64,000 nt of DNA from Alphaproteobacteria bacterium. GTDB lineage: Bacteria; Pseudomonadota; Alphaproteobacteria; Rhodospirillales; Rhodospirillaceae. The stretch's first letter is position 1; each line of letters starts with the position of its first letter. The position numbers and the translations under genes were made by a program. This document shows, piece after piece, positions 57,891 to 64,000 of the stretch. The stretch spans positions 310,001-374,000 of the forward strand of contig JAURPI010000016.1 in NCBI GenBank assembly GCA_030835385.1, given 5' to 3'. The notes under the pieces were generated by a model, which was not told the DNA's origin, did no database searches, and worked only from the letters and a program-made list of their open reading frames with translations.

Positions 57891-58233
57891 TACATTCATC
57901 CCTTTGTCTGTCCCCTGTCTCAACTTTTGTAGACCAGACGGTTGTTGTTTTGGTCGGTTTTGCAACAGCGAAAAGAGCGTCCGTATTTTCTCAACGGGTG
58001 CCCCCAACGTGTTGAGGCAGAAACAAAAATCGGTTTTATCCCCGGCCGGAGGGGAGTGTACGCAAAGAGCGGGAACGGAACAAGCTGGATTTGGCCACCT
58101 ATTGCCTTGCCACGGCCCCCACCTGGGTGGCCCTGAGAGGCCCCAGACCAGGGCTAAGGCCCGAAATTTTCAGTATTTTCCCTGGACAGAGGGAAAGTGG
58201 TTGAGTAGGACATCCGCTCCCGTCAGCGATGGG
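57891..58233. other. intergenic region before tRNA-Arg
   Basis: 343 bases without a credible gene. A perfect 7-bp stem (TTTCCCT/AGGGAAA, 58177-58196, 6-nt loop) precedes the tRNA, and a short CCACC-TG-GGTGG palindrome occurs near 58122. No convincing promoter hexamers were found. Confidence 0.5.
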
Positions 58234-58310
58234 GCGCCCGTAGCTCAACTGGATAGAGCACCTGACTACGGATCAGGAGGTTAGGAGTTCGAATCTTCTC
58301 GGGCGCGCCA
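58234..58310 (+). tRNA. tRNA-Arg(ACG)
   Basis: Full cloverleaf with encoded CCA: acceptor stem GCGCCCG/CGGGCGC, D arm with AGCTCAACTGGATAGAGC, anticodon stem CCTGA/TCAGG with loop CTACGGA (anticodon ACG at 58268-58270), and T arm with GTTCGAATC. The first base A is normally edited to inosine by TadA so that it reads CGU, CGC and CGA. 77 nt including CCA. Confidence 0.97.
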
Positions 58311-58353
58311 ATTCGCTTAGTATTGCTATAGGCAACGGGCAATTGCTCCCTGA

Positions 58354-59469
58354 CTAACCTTGCACCACTTCATACAATTCACCCACTGCGCCACGCAGGG
58401 TGAAACCTTTTGGTCGCGCGTTGTCTGGGTATGGCAGTGCTCCTTCACCTACCGGTTCGATGCCAGCTTCGGCGCACATGGCGCGGCATTTGCCGAGATC
58501 ATTGACGCGCAGGGTCAGCATGGCGAGGCCGGTTTTATCCAAAGAGCAGGGATAGACTGTCCCGCTCTCTGCTTTTACCTCCCAGACTTCGATTGCCACG
58601 CCGGTGCCGACATTGCCCCAAAGAAAATAAGAGCCTTTGGGAGCGCCAATCAACTCATTGACGTTGTCTTGGTAGCATTCCATTTGTGACGAGCGTTTAA
58701 GGCCCAAGGCTTGTTCAAAAAACGCATTTACGGGGCGTTGATCTAAGGCCGTTACGGACGCGCTACCAAACCCATTGTGAATGCCAGTTGACTTCACCAA
58801 TTGTTGGTCGCTCCGGATGCTGGCGGTGATGAACATTTGTTCTCCGCCCGGTCCAAACGGCGCGTAGCTCATGACGTCTATATCTGTGTTCCACATTGTG
58901 TTGCGGAAATAGTAATAGCGCGGCGGTGAGATCATCGGTGTCCCCGCACTGGCTAGCGCGTGATAAGACTCAGCCGGGTCGCGAGTGCCGCCTTCCATAA
59001 CCAAAAGACCTGGGTCATTAGGCCCCGAGTTTGGCCGCGGGCGAATTGGTCCAGCGCCCGGCGGTGCTTCCAAGATGCGCACGGTCTGACCAAAAAGTGA
59101 GTCCGGCATAGTCATGAGTACGTGGCGGCGCCCTGCTTTGCCGATACCGGGTGCATCGGTGAGTTCGCTTGGCAGCGCCGCATCACTGTGAACTGTCATG
59201 CCTATGACATCGCGATAGAACTTTATGCTGGCTTCTACGTCCGGCGACACCGTCGTAAAGGTGACAATCTTGGCTTCGAGCGGATTTGACTCTGCGGCCG
59301 GCGTGAATGCCGTGCCTTATACGTCCTTCGGTTCATCTGGTGGTCCGTCAGACATAGGACGGGTCTGCGCTTGGGCCGTATTTGGAGCGGCTAGAGTAGA
59401 CGCTGTGGCAACGGCTGCCCCGGCTTTAAGCGCCTCACGACGACCGAGTTTTGGTGGAAAATGCAACAT
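58354..59469 (-). pseudogene. Tat-signal VOC/glyoxalase protein with in-frame stop
   Basis: A Tat signal (LGRREALKAGAAVATASTLA, from the ATG at 59469) runs in frame to a TAA at 59319-59317, then the same frame continues into a two-module VOC domain protein (KIVTFTTVSPDVEASIKFYR, later HNGFGSASVTALDQRPVNAF and LTLRVNDLGKCRAMCAEAG). The domain's first strand starts before any usable start codon: the GTG at 59250 would cut into it. Without the stop, the protein would be about 371 residues and exported. I infer a nonsense mutation or sequencing error; two separate short proteins are less likely. VOC enzymes are metal-dependent glyoxalases, dioxygenases or resistance proteins; activity here is unknown. 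A second VOC gene follows on the same strand upstream. Confidence 0.7.
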
Positions 59470-59483
59470 AGTGAGGCTCCGCT

Positions 59484-60053
59484 TTACTTCGGCACCTGTG
59501 AACTGGGCACGTTGAACTGGGTGAGATTCACCAATATGCCGTCACGGTCGAAGAACAGGCTTTCGTATGATTGCGCGTCAGACCCTTCCTTCGGGAACAG
59601 AACAATAGGTTCAGAGACGATGGCATAGCCCGCCGCTTTTACTTGTTCGTTGATCCTAAAAATATCGTTGGTGACGAAGACCAGGGCTGCATCACCGGTT
59701 TTGACGAAGGTGCGTGGCTCTGGCGCTGGCGGTTGCGTGTCGCCCAAGAATTGAAAGAAAGCCACATTCGCAAACACAAAATCGCCGGATTGAAGGTGCA
59801 CCACCCGGGTGGTCTTGTCTCCAATACCGAGAATGTCGTCCCACTCTTCGCTCTTGAACGTTTGTTCGAAGCGAATGCGAAGCCCAAGGATATCGCGATA
59901 GAGTTTCAGGGATTCGTCCACGTCGCGCACGAAGTGGGTAGAACGCATTAAGGGCGTGACACTAAAGCCGTCTGGGATATCTGGTATTTGTGCACTCGCT
60001 GGAGCCGAGCCCCAAAGAGAAAACAGTATGCAGATAAGCAGCGCGCGTTTCAT
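59484..60053 (-). CDS. exported VOC-family protein
   Basis: A 189-residue protein with a Sec signal (MKRALLICILFSLWGSAPAS, cut near ASA-QI) and one VOC domain: TPLMRSTHFVRDVDESLKLY opens it and DRDGILVNLTQFN ends it. VOC domains bind a metal via paired His/Glu residues; HFVRDVD and a late Glu are candidates. AAGGA lies about 9 bases before the ATG at 60053. Function is unknown, but an exported VOC protein next to another exported VOC gene and an exported thioredoxin suggests a small periplasmic system. It ends 14 bases before the Tat-VOC gene. Confidence 0.8.
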   Translation of the reverse strand: MKRALLICILFSLWGSAPASAQIPDIPDGFSVTPLMRSTHFVRDVDESLKLYRDILGLRIRFEQTFKSEEWDDILGIGDKTTRVVHLQSGDFVFANVAFFQFLGDTQPPAPEPRTFVKTGDAALVFVTNDIFRINEQVKAAGYAIVSEPIVLFPKEGSDAQSYESLFFDRDGILVNLTQFNVPSSQVPK

Positions 60054-60082
60054 GATCTTAGATCCTTTCAAGAAGAACGTGA

Positions 60083-60598
60083 TCACTCAATCGCCGCCAG
60101 CACTGCTGCCTTGAATTCCTCGAGTGATTTTTTGCCCTGGATGCGCGTGTGTACAGCGCCAGCCCGGTCAATAATATAGGTCGTCGGCACAACCTCGTTC
60201 CACGCTGGGTCGACCACGGTAACCAGATAGTCGGTGTCCCTGTTGTCCCGTGCATAGGTCAGGAAATCGGGAAAACGTTTGTCACGCATTCTCGTTATGT
60301 GGTCTGTGCTGAACACAGGCTCATCAACAGACACACCAATCAACGTGACATCGTGGTCCTTGAGGTCGGCTTCAACTTTTAACAGGTCCGGAATTTCAAC
60401 CAGACAAGGGGCGCACCACGTTGCCCAAAGGTTAAGGATGACAATATTACCCTGTTGTTCAGACAAGATCGCTTCAAAGTCATCGGGGCTGATTTGCCGC
60501 ACCGGCTCACTGGCCGAGGCTAGACCAGCAACGCAGAATAAGGCGACGGTGCCAGAGAGGACCGCTGTAGCCAGGTAGCGTATTAGGTGCGCGCCCAT
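60083..60598 (-). CDS. TlpA-like thiol-disulfide oxidoreductase
   Basis: A 171-residue periplasmic thioredoxin-fold protein. N-terminal hydrophobic signal (LIRYLATAVLSGTVALFCVA, cut near SAS-EP), then NLWATWCAPCLVEIPDLL with the WCAPC redox pair, and VVPTTYIIDRAGAVHTR, with the cis-Pro. TlpA/ResA-type proteins reduce disulfides, often in cytochrome or copper-centre assembly. I use the ATG at 60598; an upstream in-frame GTG at 60616 would overlap the propeller gene. It starts 4 bases after that gene's stop, so the two are coupled. Confidence 0.87.
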   Translation of the reverse strand: MGAHLIRYLATAVLSGTVALFCVAGLASASEPVRQISPDDFEAILSEQQGNIVILNLWATWCAPCLVEIPDLLKVEADLKDHDVTLIGVSVDEPVFSTDHITRMRDKRFPDFLTYARDNRDTDYLVTVVDPAWNEVVPTTYIIDRAGAVHTRIQGKKSLEEFKAAVLAAIE

Positions 60599-60602
60599 AA
60601 CC

Positions 60603-61898
60603 TCAGCGCAAACCAACTTCGATTTCTATCGGAGAGCTCGGCAGTGCGCTGGTGTGAATGCGGTCATCTTGTTCCCAGGCAATGCGGAATTGGCCATTTG
60701 GCAGAGTCACAGCGACGGGACTGGAGGCATGGCCCGGACCTGAATCAACTGACTGCACGTCACCAACGGGCGCTCCCGCTAGGTCGTACATACGATAGAA
60801 CACGCGGCGCGGTCCTTCGGTTTTGCCATGCCAGGCGACCAACGCATGGCTATCGTTAACGGCGACCGTGGGCGCGTCGGACACAAGGGCATGGGCATGT
60901 GTGGGTACAGCACGAGCGAAGGACTTTCCACCATCGGTGGACGAGGAAAAGAAGACGCCCGGCTCTTCCTCGCCGCCACTGTATACCGCTGTGAATACCG
61001 CATCGTCTTTAACGGCCACGGCTGTGGGCTTGAGCGGACACCCTTCGATCTGCCAAGGCGCGGTGCCCACATCAACGCGGTCGTGGGTGATTTTACCGTC
61101 CGGTCCAATTCGCGTCACGGTAGCTTGGCGATATCCATCGTCAGAGACATCCCGCATGGAGACCAACACGTCAGCCCCGGCAGACGTCGTGGCCATCAAC
61201 TGGCAACAGGGGCAAACATTCGCCGCAAAAATTTCTCTGTCGGCATCGAAGGTCGCGCCGCCGTCTCGAGACACGGCCGAATAAAGTGCGCCTGTGCTTT
61301 CTTCGGGCGACATATGTCTCGTGTCGACCCAGAACAGATGCAAGCTTCCGTCGTTCGCGCTGGTGATGGTCTGGAAGGCGGCGGCGCTGGTGAACCCGCC
61401 ATGGATCATGTCGCTCAAATCTGAGTTCGTCAGCGTTGAGACCCGACGTGGCGCATCGAATGTAATGCCACCGTCTTTGGAGCGCGTGTAGTGAGAGGTC
61501 AGCGCCGGTTTATCCATATCCGGATGAATTTCATTGGCTGCGTAGGATATGTGCCATGTGCCATCCGTTGCGCCGACAATGCGCGGCCGGCTCACCGATT
61601 GCCCCCATACCACACCGTCATCGTGATTCACCTTGGCCGGTGTTTCAAAAGTATTGCCGCCATCTTTGGAGATCGCGACATATAGGTCGGTGTACGACAA
61701 GTGCCTGTCATGACCGCTGTGGTCGCCGCTGAGTTCTGGCGACCGGTCAACCCACATGACTGCGATATCCCCATTGTCGTTTATGGCGATGTCAGGAGCG
61801 ACGGCTATGTGGTCGATGGGGGAAAGAGGTTCTGTCTGTCCAAGTGTTGCATACAGCACTAGGGCCACTGTGGTGGCGACAGACTTGAAATGAGTCAT
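60603..61898 (-). CDS. secreted BNR/Asp-box beta-propeller with CPCC motif
   Basis: A 431-residue protein with a Sec signal (KSVATTVALVLYATLGQT) and four Asp-box-type repeats: SKDGGNTF, SKDGGITF, SRDGGATF and STDGGKSF. These define a sialidase-like beta-propeller. A conserved ANVCPCCQLMATTS element (near residues 228-241) sits on one blade, unusual for sialidases, and the catalytic Arg triad of neuraminidases is not obvious. With the TlpA-like gene directly behind it, the Cys pairs may be its redox client or bind a metal. True glycosidase activity is uncertain. The gene diverges from the glycosyltransferase with about 170 bases between. Confidence 0.8.
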   Translation of the reverse strand: MTHFKSVATTVALVLYATLGQTEPLSPIDHIAVAPDIAINDNGDIAVMWVDRSPELSGDHSGHDRHLSYTDLYVAISKDGGNTFETPAKVNHDDGVVWGQSVSRPRIVGATDGTWHISYAANEIHPDMDKPALTSHYTRSKDGGITFDAPRRVSTLTNSDLSDMIHGGFTSAAAFQTITSANDGSLHLFWVDTRHMSPEESTGALYSAVSRDGGATFDADREIFAANVCPCCQLMATTSAGADVLVSMRDVSDDGYRQATVTRIGPDGKITHDRVDVGTAPWQIEGCPLKPTAVAVKDDAVFTAVYSGGEEEPGVFFSSSTDGGKSFARAVPTHAHALVSDAPTVAVNDSHALVAWHGKTEGPRRVFYRMYDLAGAPVGDVQSVDSGPGHASSPVAVTLPNGQFRIAWEQDDRIHTSALPSSPIEIEVGLR

Positions 61899-62144
61899 CC
61901 GACACTCCGTTTAGCTGTTTAGGGGCAGGGCTACAAACTCGGCCAGCTCATGACATTAAGATGTGGAAGTGTAACGCAGAGATGCCGGTCGCGGCAATTC
62001 AAACGGTTATATAAAAACAGATTTTAAGGGCGTGACCCAAGGCCCACTGGGGAGTCTGCAAACACACAGTTGTGCTCTATGATCTTTGGTGCGTCCGGCT
62101 CACAGGGTTTGGCGTCGCCGGATAGACATCATTTCAAAAGTGGC

Positions 62145-63311
62145 ATGACCGTAAATACTTCTCCCAAACCGCGCCTTCTGTTCTTGGTTACGGAGTCTTC
62201 GTACTTCGCTTCGCACAAGATGGAGCTTGCTGCCGCCGCGGTTGAGGCGGGCTTTGAGGTCACTGTGGCTGCTCGGTGCAATGACCCCAATATGTTTGCT
62301 GGCGCGGCTTTCAAGGTTATCCCGCTGGCCTGGAAAAGAACCGGGTCAATTTTGGCGGCGATGGGCGCGTTGTTCGCTGACTTCTTGCGCGTGCGAAAAG
62401 TGATTGCCCAGGCAAAGCCAGATGTCGTTCACAATATTTCGCTCAAGCCGGCGATTATCGGCTCCATCGCGGTGCTCGGCCATAAAACAAAGGTCATCAA
62501 CTCCATCAACGGATTTGGCTACGTCTTCTTTGCACAGTCCGCATTGGCGAAAGCTGTCCAGGTTGGGTGTGGGATGATCCTGCGCCTGGCGACCAAACAA
62601 AACGCTGCACGGATTGTTCTGCAAAATAGGGATGATGCGTCCTACGCCCGTGAGAGTATGGGAATTGACGGGGAGTATGTGCGACTCATCCGTGGATCTG
62701 GGATCGACGCCCAGCATTTTAATCCACAACCGGAACTTAAAGGCTCGCCGATCCGCTTTCTCATTCTCGCCCGTCTTTTAAATATGAAAGGAATCGCGGT
62801 TGCGATTGCCGCTTTTGATCTGTTGCGTGAGCGAGACGTGGAGGCTGAACTGGTGATCTGCGGGTCCCCTGATCCCGGCAATCCGTCATCTATTTCGGAG
62901 TCACTCATTGAGGGCTGGTCGAGCAAGCCGCATGTCACGTTTAAGGGTCAGCTCGACGATGTCAGACCGGCGATTGAGTCCTGCCACGTCGTAATGCTGC
63001 CTGCACTTGGCGGAGAGGGTCTGCCACGGGCTCTACTCGAAGGCGCAGCAATGGGGCGACCTTTGCTTGCGACGGATATTGGCGGCAATCGCGAAATCGT
63101 TGTTCCGTGGGAGACGGGCATGCTGGTCAAGCCTGATGATCCGGATGCGTTAGCTGGCGCTATAGCGCATATGGCCAAACACCCAGACGATCGGGCGCGC
63201 TGGGGCAAAGCGGCCCGCGAAAAAGTATTGGGTGAGTTCTCATCCGAATTGATCCGAACCCAACATGTCGCGCTCTATCGCGAATTTATCGCCAATTCGG
63301 AGGGGCGCTAA
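62145..63311 (+). CDS. family 4 glycosyltransferase
   Basis: A 388-residue GT-B glycosyltransferase, cytoplasmic face of the inner membrane. Opening RLLFLVTESSYFASHKMELA, linker RLIRGSGIDAQHFNP, and the nucleotide-sugar site ALGGEGLPRALLEGAAMGRP with E-x7-E. Such enzymes extend O-antigen, capsule or lipid-linked sugars. I start at the ATG at 62145; a TTG at 62070 and an ATG at 62079 are in frame upstream but look non-coding. With the next gene it likely marks the start of a surface polysaccharide cluster. Confidence 0.9.
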   Translation: MTVNTSPKPRLLFLVTESSYFASHKMELAAAAVEAGFEVTVAARCNDPNMFAGAAFKVIPLAWKRTGSILAAMGALFADFLRVRKVIAQAKPDVVHNISLKPAIIGSIAVLGHKTKVINSINGFGYVFFAQSALAKAVQVGCGMILRLATKQNAARIVLQNRDDASYARESMGIDGEYVRLIRGSGIDAQHFNPQPELKGSPIRFLILARLLNMKGIAVAIAAFDLLRERDVEAELVICGSPDPGNPSSISESLIEGWSSKPHVTFKGQLDDVRPAIESCHVVMLPALGGEGLPRALLEGAAMGRPLLATDIGGNREIVVPWETGMLVKPDDPDALAGAIAHMAKHPDDRARWGKAAREKVLGEFSSELIRTQHVALYREFIANSEGR

Positions 63312-63343
63312 CTAGGGTACCAGCATAAATTGGCATAGTTTTA

Positions 63344-63377
63344 GGCTGGAAATGGCTTATAACCCTGGTTTCCAGCC
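63344..63377. repeat. perfect 9-bp inverted repeat
   Basis: GGCTGGAAA (63344-63352) and TTTCCAGCC (63369-63377) flank a 16-base loop, 32 bases after the glycosyltransferase stop and 6 bases before the next start. It could be a terminator stem without T-run or an operator. Confidence 0.6.
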
Positions 63378-63383
63378 GATTTG

Positions 63384-64000
63384 ATGAGACGTATGACACC
63401 AGACACTACAGGCGCCGCAGAGGCATCGGACCAGGGCGGCGTGAGGACAGACAGTCTTGATGCCAGTAGGTTACGTTTGGGTGATTACCTTTCGCCGCTC
63501 TCTTTTTGGGCGCCCCAGTACATCGAACAATCTGCCTGGCTCGATCATGGCCCTTTTGCGTTCTGGCTGATCGAAGCTTTGAAGCCTCGCACCTTAGTCG
63601 AGCTTGGCACCCACGGAGGATACTCCTACTTCACCTTTTGTCAGGCGGTGAAAGCCCTGAATTTGGAGACCCGGTGTTACGCGGTCGATCACTGGAGAGG
63701 CGATGAACACGCGGGTCACTACGAAGAAGACATATTTAAACGGGTGTCGAGCCATAACGATGCCCATTACTCAGCATTTTCGCGTTTGGTGCGGACGAGC
63801 TTCGATGAAGCGGTAGAGCATTTCGAAGATGGCTCGGTCGATTTATTACATATCGATGGTCGGCATTTTTACGATGATGTTGTTCATGATTTTGAAACGT
63901 GGCGTCCGAAGTTATCGGACCATGCGGTGGTATTGTTCCATGACACCAATGTCCGCGAGCAGGGCTTTGGTGTATTTCGCCTTTGGGAAAAACTGGAAGA
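63384..64000 (+). CDS. class I SAM-dependent methyltransferase, N-terminal part
   Basis: The frame runs off the end of the window after about 205 codons. It carries KPRTLVELGTHGGYSYFTFC (SAM-binding loop), RCYAVDHWRGDEHAGHY, VDLLHIDGRHFYDDVVHD and VVLFHDTNV, typical of the Methyltransf_24 group found in polysaccharide loci. Start could be the ATG at 63384 (MRRMTPD) or at 63393. Probably O-methylates a glycan or sugar precursor; the preceding glycosyltransferase supports this. C-terminus not seen. Confidence 0.8.
   Translation, partial: MRRMTPDTTGAAEASDQGGVRTDSLDASRLRLGDYLSPLSFWAPQYIEQSAWLDHGPFAFWLIEALKPRTLVELGTHGGYSYFTFCQAVKALNLETRCYAVDHWRGDEHAGHYEEDIFKRVSSHNDAHYSAFSRLVRTSFDEAVEHFEDGSVDLLHIDGRHFYDDVVHDFETWRPKLSDHAVVLFHDTNVREQGFGVFRLWEKLE

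Noticed and set aside
57904-58284. 126-codon plus-strand frame leading into tRNA-Arg
   Set aside because: It runs into the tRNA, has low-complexity and Cys/Arg-rich content, and no family pattern.

Overview
This window looks like chromosome from an alphaproteobacterium. The gene orders are classic for that class: rpmH-rnpA-yidD-yidC-engB-argB, dapD-dapE, def-fmt, dnaX-ybaB-recR, DUF484-xerC, atpHAGDC without its F0 genes, and envC-ctpA-(yibQ)-rppH. Moderately GC-rich codon use, a TonB-dependent receptor, several Tat signals and NudH/RppH all fit a free-living Gram-negative bacterium. I cannot name the genus from sequence alone.

Layout. (1) 1-14.4 kb is an accessory catabolic region: the tail of a TonB receptor, then a co-directional run of a cysteine hydrolase, an amidohydrolase-like protein, an acyl-CoA ligase, a MIP18-like protein, a Tat-exported amidohydrolase, an FAD oxidase, a dienelactone hydrolase, an aldehyde dehydrogenase, a flavin monooxygenase and an EamA permease. 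A Sec-exported Rossmann protein, a Tat-exported DUF1838 protein and an alpha/beta hydrolase follow. Together they suggest uptake and oxidation of a cyclic or aromatic carboxylate through CoA and aldehyde intermediates; the substrate is unknown. (2) 14.5-25.4 kb holds a rhomboid protease, XerC, DUF484, an Fsa-type transaldolase, PriA and the F1 ATP synthase operon. (3) 25.5-31.5 kb holds a frameshifted ferritin-like gene, rppH, a remnant of yibQ, ctpA, envC, gpmI and the SRP 4.5S RNA. (4) 31.5-45.2 kb holds dnaX-ybaB-recR, envelope genes (DUF4136 lipoprotein, NfeD/SPFH, RmuC, DUF4139), def-fmt-rimJ-like-truA and dapE-dapD. (5) 45.4-51.4 kb holds a decayed DUF2336 gene, a HAD nucleotidase, argB, engB, yidC, yidD, rnpA and rpmH. 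(6) 51.4-58.3 kb holds a TVP38 protein, an FAD disulfide reductase, a histidine kinase, panB-panC, an OmpA-like lipoprotein and tRNA-Arg(ACG). (7) 58.3-64 kb is accessory again: two VOC proteins (one interrupted by a stop), a TlpA-like thioredoxin, a secreted beta-propeller with a CPCC motif, a glycosyltransferase and the start of a methyltransferase, probably the edge of a surface polysaccharide locus.

The most unusual signals are damaged genes beside intact housekeeping genes. The yibQ gene is reduced to its last ~100 codons directly behind the ctpA stop, with a 24-bp inverted repeat across the junction. There is also a one-base frameshift in a ferritin-like gene, a DUF2336 gene with several lesions, and a TAA that separates a Tat signal from its VOC domain. 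These are either genuine decay or assembly/sequencing errors; two of the lesions lie in homopolymer runs. I saw no CRISPR array, phage, insertion sequence or recognisable defence system.
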